64,000 nucleotides of DNA, taken from the NCBI GenBank assembly GCA_963821815.1, contig CAWGFG010000006.1, forward strand, positions 3,410,001-3,474,000. The letters are read 5' to 3'. This document shows, one piece after another, positions 25,391 to 34,369 of this stretch (the stretch's first letter is position 1; the number at the start of each line of letters is the position of its first letter). Both the position numbers and the translations under genes were made by a program. The DNA is from JASGTU01 sp963821815 (GTDB taxonomy: Bacteria > Chloroflexota > Anaerolineae > Caldilineales > Caldilineaceae). The notes under the pieces are model-generated. The model saw nothing but the letters and a program-made list of their open reading frames with translations, had not been told where the DNA came from and did not search any database.

Positions 25391-25423
25391 AACCTTCGGG
25401 AGGTTCCAAACCTCCCGAAGGTT
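25391..25423. repeat. Perfect 15-bp stem hairpin with 3-base loop
   Basis: AACCTTCGGGAGGTT - CCA - AACCTCCCGAAGGTT. It lies between the secreted-protein pseudogene and the SLC13 permease gene (convergent). It could work as a bidirectional terminator or be a mobile palindromic repeat. Degenerate repeat words follow up to 25540. Confidence 0.7.
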
Positions 25424-25543
25424 GAAGCATCTGCGGTTGCGTGAGGGGAGCTTCCTCGCTTCACTCGGAATGACATGCCGAAGCTACCCACCACGACGCC
25501 CTGAGCGCCTTGAACCCTTGAACTTGGAACCCTTGAACTGCTG

Positions 25544-27424
25544 TTACAACGGCCAGATGATGGGGATGAAGATGCTGCCCGCCAGCCACATGAGTATCGT
25601 CATGGGCAGGCCGATGCGGATGTAGTCGCCGAAGGAGTAGCTACCAGGACCCATGACAATTGCGTTAACCTGGTGGCCCATGGGCGTGAGGAAGCCGGCT
25701 GCCGTGGCGAAGGCGATGACCATGAGCAGCGACATGGGATTGACGCCCATGCTGGCGGCGAGCGTCAACGCAATGGGCGTGAAGAGCACGGCAACCGCCT
25801 TGGCCGAAATGAACTGCGCCAGGATATTCACCATGAGGTAGAAGAGGGAGAGAAATACCAGCGGATTGGACGAGATAGGCAGCGCCAACAGGAAGTCCAC
25901 CGCTGCCTGCGCCAGCCCGGTCGTCTCCATGGCATGGCCCAGCGGGATAGCAGCCGCCAGCAGCAGCAGCGCCCGCGGCTCTAGCGCTTTCAACGCTTCA
26001 TCCGCGCGCAGACACTTGGTCACGATCATGAGCCCGGCTCCTGAGAGCGCCAGAACCACGATGGGAATTGGTGTAAGGCTCGCCAGGAGGATAACGGCTA
26101 GCATAATGAGCAACGCCTGCCAGTTCTTGCTCTTGCGCGGAATGGAATCGTCGACGCCTTCCACCAGCATAAGCTGTTCTGTGTCGCTGGCGGCGCGCAG
26201 ATAGCCTGACTCACCTTGCAGCAACAGCACGTCTCCGCCGGCTAGTCGAATGTTGCTCAAGCCTCGCACATGCTGCCGGCCCTGGTGCTGCACGCCCATG
26301 ATTTTGACGTTGTAGAGCCTGTTCAGCTCCAGTTCGCCGATGAGACGCTCGTTCAAGCGCGAGTCGGGCAGCACAACCGCTTCCACGACCCGTGTCTCTA
26401 TGCTGCTGGCGGATGTCCGTTCACCGTCTGCCAGCACCGGCGCTAGCGAGGTGTTTGACGTCTCGATGAAACGCGCAATGCTCTTCGCCGTGCCGGAGAC
26501 CAGTAATGTGTCGCCGGAAACGATTGTCAGATGGCGCGTCTCTTCAGCCCGAAAGGCTTGGCCGTTACGGTAGAGCGCGATGATCATAATCGATTCACTG
26601 GCTTCATCCGCGTCCAGCGCGACGGGGGGCCGTCTATGCAGACGGCGATGACGCTGGCGCGCTTCCGGCGGCTGCTGTCGTTGGCTGACGCGGGCGATCT
26701 GGTCGAAAACCTCGTCTACGGAAAGGCCGAGCAAGCTGCTGCTGTCAGAGACTTCGATTTCGGAGATATAGGTGGCTACCTGGCGATTACCCGTCAATTC
26801 AGCCAAAGAGGTGCGGTTCGGCAGCAGTTTGTTGCTAATCAGTACGATGAATGCGCCGCCTATGAGGAAGTAGACGATACCCAGCGGCGTGAAAGCGAAT
26901 ACGCTCAGCCCCGGTCCGCCTGCACTACGATAGAGATCGTCCAGCAGAATGTTGGTCGCGGTGCCGAATATGGTCAGCGTACCGCCGATGATGGCGAAAT
27001 AGGCGAGGGGCAAGAGAAGCTTAGAAGAGCGTAGACCGAACCGGGCGCTGAGTGAGAGCACAACCGGAATGAGCATAACGACGACCGGTGTATCGTTGAC
27101 GAAGGCGCTGGCTAGCGGGACGAAAATCGCCAACAGTAACAGTAGCCGATTGACGTCTCCCTTGGAATACTTGGCCAAGTAAAAGGTCACGTTTTCCAGT
27201 GCACCGGTGCGGACAAGGCCGGAACTGAGTACGAACATGGCGCCGACCGTGAGCGTGGCGGCACTAGCGAATCCTGCCAGCGCCTCTTCCGGCGGCAGCA
27301 AGCCTGTCAGCGCGATGGACGCGATCACTAGGACGGAGGTCGCCTCGAACGGTATCCAGCGCGTCGCATAGAGGATCGACGAGCCGATTATGATGGTGAT
27401 GAGGATGGATTGGTCAAGCGTCAT
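25544..27424 (-). CDS. SLC13/DASS-type permease with two RCK_C (TrkA-C) domains
   Basis: A 626-residue membrane transporter of the ArsB/NhaD/SLC13 group, probably carrying a dicarboxylate, sulfate or similar anion with Na+. An N-terminal helix bundle (about 1-205; family signatures SAFVNDTPVVVMLIPV and GTLTIFGTATNILL) is followed by two regulatory RCK_C domains (about 215-315 and 335-415; IIALYRNGQAFRAEETRHLTIVSGDTLLVSG and VVLPDSRLNERLIGELE), then the C-terminal bundle (about 430-626; NILAQFISAKAVAVLFTPIAL, AFATAAGFLTPMGHQVN). The first RCK_C carries an odd basic insertion (PPEARQRHRRLHRRPP, nt 26620-26680) that is not typical of the domain. Start at ATG 27424. Substrate not predictable. Confidence 0.88.
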   Translation of the reverse strand: MTLDQSILITIIIGSSILYATRWIPFEATSVLVIASIALTGLLPPEEALAGFASAATLTVGAMFVLSSGLVRTGALENVTFYLAKYSKGDVNRLLLLLAIFVPLASAFVNDTPVVVMLIPVVLSLSARFGLRSSKLLLPLAYFAIIGGTLTIFGTATNILLDDLYRSAGGPGLSVFAFTPLGIVYFLIGGAFIVLISNKLLPNRTSLAELTGNRQVATYISEIEVSDSSSLLGLSVDEVFDQIARVSQRQQPPEARQRHRRLHRRPPVALDADEASESIMIIALYRNGQAFRAEETRHLTIVSGDTLLVSGTAKSIARFIETSNTSLAPVLADGERTSASSIETRVVEAVVLPDSRLNERLIGELELNRLYNVKIMGVQHQGRQHVRGLSNIRLAGGDVLLLQGESGYLRAASDTEQLMLVEGVDDSIPRKSKNWQALLIMLAVILLASLTPIPIVVLALSGAGLMIVTKCLRADEALKALEPRALLLLAAAIPLGHAMETTGLAQAAVDFLLALPISSNPLVFLSLFYLMVNILAQFISAKAVAVLFTPIALTLAASMGVNPMSLLMVIAFATAAGFLTPMGHQVNAIVMGPGSYSFGDYIRIGLPMTILMWLAGSIFIPIIWPL

Positions 27425-27879
27425 AGGCGCTCGGGTTGTACTCTATCGCGTTGGCCACAGTATGTTGCGTCTTCTGTGCCTTTTCCAAACCTGCAAACAA
27501 AAGTAGGCCCATTATACACGTTGTGTCCCTTGGCTGGGAGAGGCTCGCATCGATGCTCCCGGCGCTGTGCGTTCCTCCGCGAAAGTGTTAGCGATCGCCG
27601 AGCGGCGATGTACTTGTTGGCTTGCCTTATGACTTTTTTAACGGGCCGAGTGACGACGAACCGTTCAAACGCAACCGGAGCGCATATGGTGTTATCCCAC
27701 CTATGGGGCGTCGTACAGCGGCAGTTCACATGCGATTGCCACGAAATGCCTCAGATCAGGGTTGATCTCGGCTTGGCGCGGGAATCAGCTTTATGCTATC
27801 GTAGTTCGGCGCAAATCATGGCCATCGGGCCATGAAAACGACGATCTCGCACCCGCTATCACATCGAAGAAACGAACTT
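27425..27879. other. Divergent intergenic region, nothing firm
   Basis: About 455 bases between the SLC13 permease and moeA. A 102-codon minus-strand frame (27421-27729) has a basic, low-similarity translation and overlaps the permease start, so I reject it. A short hairpin ATCGCCG-AG-CGGCGAT sits near 27592-27607. No promoter called. Confidence 0.4.
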
Positions 27880-29109
27880 ATGCCCGAGTTTTTTACCGTT
27901 CGAACACCGCCACAGGCAATGGAACTCTTGTGGCTACACTACACGCCGAAGGTGCAGCCTGAGCGCATCGCGACCGCTGACGCACTGGACCGCGTCCTGG
28001 CGGAGACGCTGACGTCGCCGCAGGATCTGCCCGAGTTTGCCCGCTCCACCGTCGATGGTTATGCCGTGGTGGCTCGGGATACGTACGGCGCGTCGTCGAG
28101 TCTGCCGGCCTTCCTCAACGTTGTCGGTGAAGTGCCTATGGGAAAGCGCAGCACGCTTTCGCTTGGCATAGGCGACGTTGCCCTGGTGCACACCGGCGGC
28201 ATGATCCCGGAAGGCGCCGATGCCGTGGTCATGGTGGAGAATACGCAAGTTGTGGATGCGGAAAGCATTGAGGTATTGCGGCCGGTTGCAGAGGGTGAAA
28301 ACGTCATCCAGATCGGCGAGGATATTCGTACAGGTGATGTCGTGTTAGAGCCTGGGCGGCAACTGCGCCCGCAAGATATCGGCGGACTCATGGCCTTGGG
28401 TATCACCGAGATAGCGGTTGCCAGTGCGCCACGCGTGGGCATCCTGTCCTCTGGCGACGAGGTGGTGGAGCCCGATCAAGCGACCGAACCAGGCCAGGTG
28501 CGAGACATCAATTCCTACACGCTTGCGTCATTGGTAGAACGGGCAGGGGGGACGCCAGTACGCTACGGCATCGTCGGCGATGACCGGGCCTCGTTGGAGG
28601 CGGCTGTTGTCCGCGCCTATGCGGAGAACGACATTGTTGTGCTTTCTGCCGGCAGCTCGGTTAGCTACCGGGATCTGAGCGTGGAGGTCATTGACGCCCT
28701 AGGCGTACCAGGCGTATTGGCACACGGGCTCAGCGTGCGCCCTGGCAAGCCGACCATCGTCGCCGTCTGCGATGGCGTGCCTGTCTTTGGCCTGCCGGGC
28801 AACCCAGTATCGGCCATGGTGATTTTCGATCTCATCGTAGCGCCGACGATTCGCAGGATTCTGGGCGGAGATGCGGTCGTGAAGCAGCAAGTACAGGCTA
28901 GGCTGTCCCGTAATGTCGCGTCCATGTCCGGGCGAGAAGATTACGTGCAGGTTCGCTTGGAAGAGCGTCCGGATGGGCTATGGGCAACGCCAGTCTTCGG
29001 CAAATCCAACTTGATCTATACGCTGGTGCATGCGGATGGCGCCGTGCAGATACCATTGGATTCCAACGGGGTTCGCGAAGGAGAATGGGTAACTGTGCAG
29101 ATGCACTGA
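27880..29109 (+). CDS. moeA: Molybdopterin molybdenumtransferase MoeA
   Basis: Inserts molybdate into adenylylated molybdopterin to finish the molybdenum cofactor. A 409-residue protein with MoeA domains in the usual order: N-terminal domain I/II (about 1-170; SPQDLPEFARSTVDGYAVVA, the lid and MPT-binding loop), the MogA-like domain III (about 180-325; GILSSGDEVVEP, AGSSVSYRD, FGLPGNPVSAMVIFD, the MPT-binding hallmark), and domain IV (about 330-409). The ATG at 27880 (MPEFFTVRTPP) is preferred to 27832. No other moa/mob/mog gene is nearby, so it is a detached cofactor gene. Its product would supply molybdoenzymes elsewhere in the genome. Confidence 0.95.
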   Translation: MPEFFTVRTPPQAMELLWLHYTPKVQPERIATADALDRVLAETLTSPQDLPEFARSTVDGYAVVARDTYGASSSLPAFLNVVGEVPMGKRSTLSLGIGDVALVHTGGMIPEGADAVVMVENTQVVDAESIEVLRPVAEGENVIQIGEDIRTGDVVLEPGRQLRPQDIGGLMALGITEIAVASAPRVGILSSGDEVVEPDQATEPGQVRDINSYTLASLVERAGGTPVRYGIVGDDRASLEAAVVRAYAENDIVVLSAGSSVSYRDLSVEVIDALGVPGVLAHGLSVRPGKPTIVAVCDGVPVFGLPGNPVSAMVIFDLIVAPTIRRILGGDAVVKQQVQARLSRNVASMSGREDYVQVRLEERPDGLWATPVFGKSNLIYTLVHADGAVQIPLDSNGVREGEWVTVQMH

Positions 29110-29225
29110 TTGCCGTTCGTTAGTTGGTCACGCATGTGCGACAATGATTGTATATGCACCCGTGACCTTGGGATTGCCGTTGTATACAACTACTTTTGTC
29201 TATCCACTACCCAGGAGAAATATAG

Positions 29226-29783
29226 ATGGCGCTACCAGTCACACTACAAGCCGACGAGAAGCTTGTCGCTGTTCGCAAACGACATCCTGTCTATGTGATC
29301 ATGAAAGGCATATTGGCAATCGTAATCGCTGGGCTGCTCATGTGGCTTGTGTGGTGGCTGTCCGGGCGGACGACTGCACTGAGTTCGATATGGCCGTGGC
29401 TCTACGTACTGATTGTCGCTGTTGCTGTCATCTATATAGGCGCACTGGCTTATCGTTTTTACAACGATCTATGGATTGTGACGAACCAGCGCCTCGTCGA
29501 CTCGCTGAAGACCACACCTCTTAACCACGCAATCTCCTCTACCGATCTGATCAATGTGCAGGATATCAGCGTGCACAAGCGCGGCATCATGGCCACTGCG
29601 TTTAACTTCGGCGATGTCATGTGCCAGACTGCCTCCACCGACGGCCAGTTCTCGTTTATTGGTGTGGGCGATCCATCCGATTTGATGGAAATGCTGGACC
29701 GTCTTCGAGATGAAGCGCGCCGGCAGACTCAGAAGGAGTTAGGCCAGGCGGTCGGTGCGGCAGCCAATCGTCCGGGCGTATAG
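29226..29783 (+). CDS. Membrane protein with bacterial PH domain
   Basis: 185 residues. Two membrane helices (about 18-43 and 52-75; VYVIMKGILAIVIAGLLMWLVWW and LYVLIVAVAVIYIGALAY) are followed by a C-terminal bacterial pleckstrin-homology-like (bPH_2/YdbS-like) domain (about 80-165; WIVTNQRLVDSLKTTPLNHA, TDLINVQDISVHKRGIM, FNFGDVMCQTAS). The WIVTNQR and INVQDI segments are the most recognisable. The start at 29226 has AGGAGA about 9 bases upstream. Function of the family is unknown, with suggested roles in envelope stress or protein-protein contacts. It is convergent with the UDGb gene fragment that follows. Confidence 0.87.
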   Translation: MALPVTLQADEKLVAVRKRHPVYVIMKGILAIVIAGLLMWLVWWLSGRTTALSSIWPWLYVLIVAVAVIYIGALAYRFYNDLWIVTNQRLVDSLKTTPLNHAISSTDLINVQDISVHKRGIMATAFNFGDVMCQTASTDGQFSFIGVGDPSDLMEMLDRLRDEARRQTQKELGQAVGAAANRPGV

Positions 29784-29824
29784 TCTGAGTGACGTTGAGA
29801 CATCAGCGACGAGTTGACCGAGGA

Positions 29825-29985
29825 CTAAATTTCCTCCCACTATACGCTTGCACTGATATCATGCCGCTCCACATGCAGAGCTAGCCCTCCGTCAGCGCCT
29901 TTGCTCGCACCAGGACGTCGTCCATCATCTCCGGCGTCAACCGTCCTGTGTTGGTATTCTGCAGGCTGGGATGGTAGCAGCCGAG
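29825..29985. repeat. Left copy of a 160-bp direct repeat (fragment of the UDGb gene end)
   Basis: This segment matches 34461-34620 with only a handful of differences, nearly all in the first 15 bases; over the remaining ~145 bases I see a single mismatch (C/T near 29959). It includes the last ~35 codons of the uracil-DNA glycosylase gene plus ~55 bases beyond its stop. Homology ends sharply after CAGCCGAG, at 29985. Confidence 0.9.
29881..29985 (-). pseudogene. C-terminal fragment of the UDGb gene
   Basis: 35 codons on the minus strand ending at the TAG read from 29881-29883, identical in protein to the C-terminus of the intact uracil-DNA glycosylase at 34516-35229 (LGCYHPSLQNTNTGRLT ... 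LTEG). There is no start and no N-terminal part; the DNA switches to the AT-rich hicAB promoter region beyond 29985. Confidence 0.85.
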
Positions 29986-30027
29986 AGCACTTGAGAACTA
30001 GCTATCCAGCGTAGATAACGTTCACTA

Positions 30028-30090
30028 TTGACAAGCATGCTATAGCGGTATATAGTACTAAATATGATACTAAAGTTATGATTATCCACA
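30028..30090 (+). promoter_or_regulatory. Sigma70-type promoter of hicAB with phased repeats and a DnaA-box-like site
   Basis: TTGACA (30028-30033), a 17-base spacer and TATAGT (30051-30056) make a near-consensus promoter reading toward hicA. Overlapping and following the -10 box are two TACTAAA words 11 bases apart (30056 and 30067), one helical turn, a plausible site for autorepression by the HicB DNA-binding domain. A perfect TTATCCACA lies at 30082-30090, just before hicA. Confidence 0.65.
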
Positions 30091-30108
30091 GCCAATCATC
30101 CGACTGCC

Positions 30109-30345
30109 ATGACTAGACGCACCAAACGCATTGAACGTTTGCGCCGAAACCCGAAGAGTGTGCGCTATGAAGAACTCTGTACCGTGTTGGATGATTTGGG
30201 TTTCATCCGAAGACAGCGTGGTAGTCATATCCATTATACGGTGGGTGGCTACAACATTACGGTTCCTATCAGAAAGCCATTCCTGAAAGCTGTCTACGTA
30301 AAACTGGCTCTCGAGATTATTGATGAGATAGTTGAAGACGAGTAG
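30109..30345 (+). CDS. hicA: HicA-type mRNA interferase toxin
   Basis: 78-residue HicA/YcfA-family protein with a double-stranded-RNA-binding-like fold that cleaves mRNA when not bound by HicB. Recognisable features are the start of the fold (RYEELCTVLDDLGFIRRQR), the active-site His in RGSHIHYT, and the strand TVPIRKPFLKAVYVK followed by the C-terminal helix. Length and motif are intact, so it could be active. No ribosome site is visible before ATG 30109. hicB follows after 54 bases. The module sits between a UDGb gene fragment and an IS66-type transposon and is more AT-rich than its neighbours, which fits recent acquisition. Confidence 0.88.
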   Translation: MTRRTKRIERLRRNPKSVRYEELCTVLDDLGFIRRQRGSHIHYTVGGYNITVPIRKPFLKAVYVKLALEIIDEIVEDE

Positions 30346-30399
30346 TACTGTGTGATCGAGTTCTTGGGAATTTAGAAGGCGCAGTCGAGAGGTGTGAAT

Positions 30400-30783
30400 A
30401 TGGCAGATAAGACTGTTGAAGAATATCTCGCTTTGCCGTATACGATCGAAGTACAACGTGACGAATCTGACGGCGAAGTTGGATATGTCGCCAGAGTAGT
30501 CGAACTGCCTGGTTGTATTACGCAAGGGGATGATTTTGATGAACTAGGTGAGATGATTGAGGATGCAATGAGAGGTTGGATTGAATTGGCCATCGAGGAC
30601 GGACGAACGGTGCCAGTACCCAAACCGGCTGATGAATATAGTGGCCGATTCGTTACGCGGATCTCAAGGTCGTTGCATCGTGATATTGCAAGAGCCGCAG
30701 AACGAGATGGCGTCAGCTTGAATGCCTATGTGGCGACTGCACTAGCAAGAAGCGTGGGTGCGGAGAATTTGGTCTCTGTCTAG
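30400..30783 (+). CDS. hicB: HicB-type antitoxin with DNA-binding domain
   Basis: 127-residue antitoxin. The N-terminal HicB partial-RNase-H-like domain (about 8-70; YTIEVQRDESDGEVGYVARVVELPGC, then DDFDELGEMIEDAMRGWIE) binds HicA. The C-terminus is a ribbon-helix-helix type DNA-binding segment (about 85-122; GRFVTRISRSLHRDIARAAERDGVSLNAYVATAL). The start at ATG 30400 has GAGAGG 7 bases upstream; an in-frame GTG lies two codons earlier. It is expected to neutralise HicA and repress the shared promoter. Its stop lies 82 bases before the target duplication of the transposon, so the module was not damaged by that insertion. Confidence 0.9.
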   Translation: MADKTVEEYLALPYTIEVQRDESDGEVGYVARVVELPGCITQGDDFDELGEMIEDAMRGWIELAIEDGRTVPVPKPADEYSGRFVTRISRSLHRDIARAAERDGVSLNAYVATALARSVGAENLVSV

Positions 30784-30873
30784 AAGATCTGCTGGCCCAC
30801 CTATAAAGAGATAACAACTTTCTTGTAAACCGGCTGACAAACCTTTATTGGGCGACATAACACACTCAGTTGG

Positions 30874-32458
30874 GTAACTGCTCAGCGTACGGCCGTGGGC
30901 ATGAGAATTGGGGGCGCTAATGCGCCACAAACAAAGATGTGTAATGATGGGAACTATGGCGAACAAAGTGCAGATGAGTCGAGAGGAGATACGAGCCATA
31001 TATGACCAGGGAGAAGAAGCAGTCCTCTCGCTGGTGGAGAGTCTGTTGGCTCAAATCAACACCTTGACGGAGCGGGTGCAGAAACTGGAAGACCAGATTG
31101 GCAAGAACAGCCGGAACAGCGGGAAACCGCCGTCGAGTGACGGGCTGCACAAACCGTCGCCCAAGAGCCTGCGACAGGCGAGCGGCAAGGCGAGCGGCAA
31201 GGCGAGCGGTGGTCAACCAGGCCATGCGGGCAAGACGCTTACGATGGTGAGCGAGCCGGATCATATCGAACTCCACGCTGTTGTCAGTTGTCCCCATTGT
31301 GAGACCGATTTGACTCAGGTTGAGGCGGAAGCCTACGTGCTGCGCCAGGTGTTCGACCTGCCCCCGGTGAAGATTGAAGTGACGGAGCATCGGGCGGAGG
31401 TCAAAGAGTGTCCGTGCTGTGGGGAGCACGTTGCCAGGTGCTTTCCCGAAGGGGTGAGCGAGCCGGTCCAGTATGGTCCTCGTTTGTGTGCGCAGGCGGT
31501 CTATCTGCATCATTATCACTTTGTGCCGCTGGAACGCACGACGGAGATTTTCGCCGACTTCTACGGCCACGCCCCCAGCGAAGGCACCCTCGTCAATGCG
31601 GCTGAACGACTGGGCAAACAGGTGCAGCCCGCCGTGGCGGAGGCCAAGCACCAACTCATGACCCAGGAACCCGTGGTTCATCTGGACGAGAGTGGCCTGC
31701 GGGTCGAGGGCAAGTTACAGTGGCTGCATGTGGCCAGCAGTCAACGGCTGACCCACTACAGGGTGCATCCCAAGCGGGGGCGAGCCGCAATGGATGAGAT
31801 GGCGATCCTGCCCAACCTGACGGGCGTGGCGGTCCATGATGACTGGCAACCGTACTGGCACTACAAGGACGTGCGCCACAGTCTCTGCAATGCGCATCAC
31901 CTGCGCCGGTTGCGTTTTCTGGTGGACCGCTATCAACAAGCGTGGGCGCAAGAGATGAGCGATCTGTTGGTGGAGATGAAGCAAGCCACCGACCTGGCCC
32001 GCCAGTCCGATGGCGCACTCGCTCCCTCCCAACGGACTGCCTTCGAAAGCCGCTACGACCAGATCCTGACCCAGGGCTTCAAGGGCAATCCTCTAGCGTC
32101 TCCAGACCCTGACCAACCCAGATCCCGAGGGCGGCCAAAGCACACCCCCTGCTCAGAACTTCCTGCTCCATCTGCAACAGCACAAGCCGCAAGTCCTGGC
32201 CTTTCTCTATGACCTCACCATCCCGTTTGACAACAACCAGGCTGAGCGGGACGTACGCATGGTCAAGGTCAAACAGAAGATCTCCGGCACCTTCCGCTCT
32301 CAGGAGGGCGCTCATCTCTTCTGCCAGATTCGCAGCTACATCTCCACCGTGCGCAAGAACGGCCATCGAGTCTTGGATGCTTTGGTTGATGCGTTCAACG
32401 GCCTTCCCGTCATGCCCCCCACCTTTCCCGCATCACCTATTGATGGCTGAGCAGTTAC
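30874..32458. mobile_element. IS66-family insertion sequence core (tnpC only)
   Basis: A 1585-bp segment between GTAACTGCTCAGC (30874-30886) and its perfect 13-bp inverse GCTGAGCAGTTAC (32446-32458), containing only tnpC. No 8-bp duplication is found directly around this inner pair; the duplication matches the outer end at 34429. tnpA and tnpB helper genes are absent, as in the tnpC-only IS66 subgroup. Confidence 0.75.
30956..32450 (+). pseudogene. tnpC: IS66-family transposase TnpC, frameshifted near its C-terminus
   Basis: DDE transposase with an N-terminal coiled coil (LAQINTLTERVQKLEDQI), the linker GKNSRNSGKPPSSDG, a zinc-binding segment (CPHCETDL ... CPCCGEHV), and a DDE core with Asp in VVHLDESGLR and in VAVHDDWQPY plus CNAHHLRRL. 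The frame is intact to about 32140 (KGNPLASPDPDQPRSRGRPKHTP), then a fifth C in the run at 32145-32149 shifts it. Restoring one base continues the protein as AQNFLLHLQQHKPQVLAFLYD, PFDNNQAERDVRMVK (the catalytic Glu) and on to PIDG at 32450. As it stands, the first frame ends at 32212 and lacks the Glu, so the transposase should be inactive unless frameshifting restores it. Confidence 0.85.
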
Positions 32459-32723
32459 GCTTTGTGATAAAAGAAGTGCTACTGTCACACCTGCCGCCCA
32501 ACATCGCGTGCACTGGACGCTGGAGACTCTGCCGCATTTTCAAGTATTTTTCTGGCTTCGGGTTTTTCCTACTCTCAGGCATTATTCACGCCCGCCCCAG
32601 CGCCAGTAACGCAGACCGTTCCGGCGGCTAAGAATGTCAGAATAATTGCCAGCCCGCTATAGAGGTCTAGAGAATGATCATGAAGGTGAATTTTGCATCT
32701 GAGCGGTTACAGAAGTTGAATGA

Positions 32724-33659
32724 ATGTCTGAATCCATAATACACGCCGAACACCTTTGCCGCTCGTTTGGAACGATTAAGGCGGTCGATGACCTGTCAAT
32801 GGATGTGCCGGCCGGAATTGTTTTTGGGTTTCTTGGGCCAAACGGTGCAGGGAAAACTACCACTATCCATCTTCTCCTGGGTCTATTGGAACCAACCCAG
32901 GGCCAAGTTAGGGTAATGGGTTTTGATACGCGTTCACAAGCCGCTGAAATTCGTAAAAGAAGCGGGGCGCTGCTCGAGTTTTCAGGTCTATATGAACGCA
33001 TGAGTGCAGAAGATAATCTCGACTTGTACGGACGCATCTACTGCATGTCTGGACTCGAAAGGAAAGCACGTACCAAGGATCTGCTCACGCATCTGGACCT
33101 TTGGGATCGTCGCAGGGAGAAGGTGGGCAATTGGAGTCGGGGGATGAAACAAAAAATAGCCATCGCTCGAGCACTCTTTCACCATCCATCCTTGGTTTTC
33201 CTGGATGAGCCGACTGCCGGTCTCGACCCGATAGCGGCCGCGGCCTTGCGTGCAGACCTGACCAGCCTTGTCGCTAACGAAGGCGTCACCGTTTTCGTCA
33301 ATACGCATAACCTGGCAGAGGCCGAAAAACTATGCGCCAAAGTTGGCGTCATCCGCAATGGAAAACTTCTTACGATTGGCAGCCCAGACGAATTACGGTT
33401 AAGAAATGGCGGACACAAGGTTGAGATCATTGGAAAGGGTTTTAATGAAAATACTCTAACCTTACTTCAGGCCCGTCCAGAGGTAAAACAGGCCGAATTT
33501 CAAAATGGTCGCCTAAGAATTGAGCTTAACGGCGAGAACAAAATAGGGCCCCTGGTAACCTTGATTGTCCAGTCTGGGGCAGAAATCGAGGATATCGCCA
33601 GAGGAGGAGAGAGTCTGGAGGATCTATTTTTGACGCTAATGCAGGAGGAAAATCAATGA
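32724..33659 (+). CDS. ABC transporter ATP-binding protein
   Basis: 311-residue ATPase subunit of an ABC-2/DrrA/NatA-type exporter. Walker A is GPNGAGKTTT (about 40-49), Q-loop in GALLEFSGLY, signature motif NWSRGMKQKIAIARAL, a WSRGM variant of LSGGQ common in this group, and Walker B LVFLDEPTAGLDP, with the switch His in VFVNTHNLAEAE. The last ~85 residues form the C-terminal domain typical of exporters. The stop overlaps the start of the permease gene by 4 bases (ATGA), so the two are translationally coupled. Both genes lie inside the ends of the IS66-type transposon. Substrate unknown: drug, peptide and ion exporters all occur in the family. Confidence 0.93.
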   Translation: MSESIIHAEHLCRSFGTIKAVDDLSMDVPAGIVFGFLGPNGAGKTTTIHLLLGLLEPTQGQVRVMGFDTRSQAAEIRKRSGALLEFSGLYERMSAEDNLDLYGRIYCMSGLERKARTKDLLTHLDLWDRRREKVGNWSRGMKQKIAIARALFHHPSLVFLDEPTAGLDPIAAAALRADLTSLVANEGVTVFVNTHNLAEAEKLCAKVGVIRNGKLLTIGSPDELRLRNGGHKVEIIGKGFNENTLTLLQARPEVKQAEFQNGRLRIELNGENKIGPLVTLIVQSGAEIEDIARGGESLEDLFLTLMQEENQ

Positions 33660-34369
33660 ATGATTTGCAAACAATGATTTGGAAAGAATGGAGGGATTTT
33701 CTCTGGTCGGGTGGTCGCTCTGATTTACTACGGCCCCTGCTGAATATCGCTGTATTAGGGATTATCTTGCCGTTATCCTTCGGACAAGGCTGGATCAATC
33801 TTGAGTCGGCGCCCGTGCTAATTGTCGTTTTTACCCCTTTTATGTTTGTCATCCTGATCATTAGCGACGCCATCGCAGGGGAGCGCGAGCGCCATACCCT
33901 AGAAACCCTTCTCGCCAGCCGCATCACTGATCGAGCGATTCTGTTGAGCAAAGTGCTGGTAACAGTTGGCTATAACTGGCTGATGACGCTATTTTGCCTG
34001 CTGCTGGGAGACGTGGTAGTCAACTTGTCTCAAAGGCCGGCGCAATGGCAATTCTATAATCCCCTCAGCCTCTTTGCAGTAGTTCTTATTTTGTGCTTCC
34101 TCAGCACGCTCCTTGCCGCCAGCGGTGGAGTCCTGATCTCGCTGAAATCTGCTACCGTGCGCCAGGCGTCGCAAACCATGCTCCTGGGTCTGATAATACT
34201 CGGACTGGCCATCTCCACACTCGTTAGGCTTGTGCCGCCCGCCTTAACTGCCTCGTTGACCACGCCTCAAATGGTGCTGATAATCATGCTCGTTCTGGCT
34301 GTACTTGACGCTATTTTATTGGTCGCCTCGCTGGCGAGTTTTCAACGTTCGCGCCTGATCCTGAGTTAA
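33656..34369 (+). CDS. ABC-2 type transporter permease
   Basis: 237-residue membrane subunit with about six helices. The N-terminal amphipathic segment WKEWRDFLWSGGRSDL and the conserved cytoplasmic loop ISDAIAGERERHTLETLLASRITDRAILLSKVL are typical of the ABC-2 family. It starts at ATG 33656 inside the end of the ATPase gene, with AGGAGG just upstream in that gene. Together they make a complete two-gene exporter with two ATPases and two permeases expected. The stop lies 60 bases before the right transposon end. This small set without accessory protein could confer self-resistance or export a toxin, but no neighbouring gene shows which. Confidence 0.9.
   Translation: MNDLQTMIWKEWRDFLWSGGRSDLLRPLLNIAVLGIILPLSFGQGWINLESAPVLIVVFTPFMFVILIISDAIAGERERHTLETLLASRITDRAILLSKVLVTVGYNWLMTLFCLLLGDVVVNLSQRPAQWQFYNPLSLFAVVLILCFLSTLLAASGGVLISLKSATVRQASQTMLLGLIILGLAISTLVRLVPPALTASLTTPQMVLIIMLVLAVLDAILLVASLASFQRSRLILS

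Noticed and set aside
26600..26720. Basic insertion in the first RCK_C domain of the SLC13 permease as a double frameshift
   Set aside because: An alternative frame gives only a short plausible stretch and both flanks are in the same frame, so I kept the gene as intact and only note the oddity.
27421..27729. 102-codon minus-strand frame upstream of the SLC13 permease gene
   Set aside because: Basic, low-complexity translation, overlaps the permease start, no family resemblance.
32490..32560. Sequence GCCGCCCAACATCGCGTGCACTGG-like (given in part) that recalls an integron attC arm
   Set aside because: Only one arm is seen; no matching inverse core GTTRRRY arm and no integron integrase. Not enough to call a cassette site.
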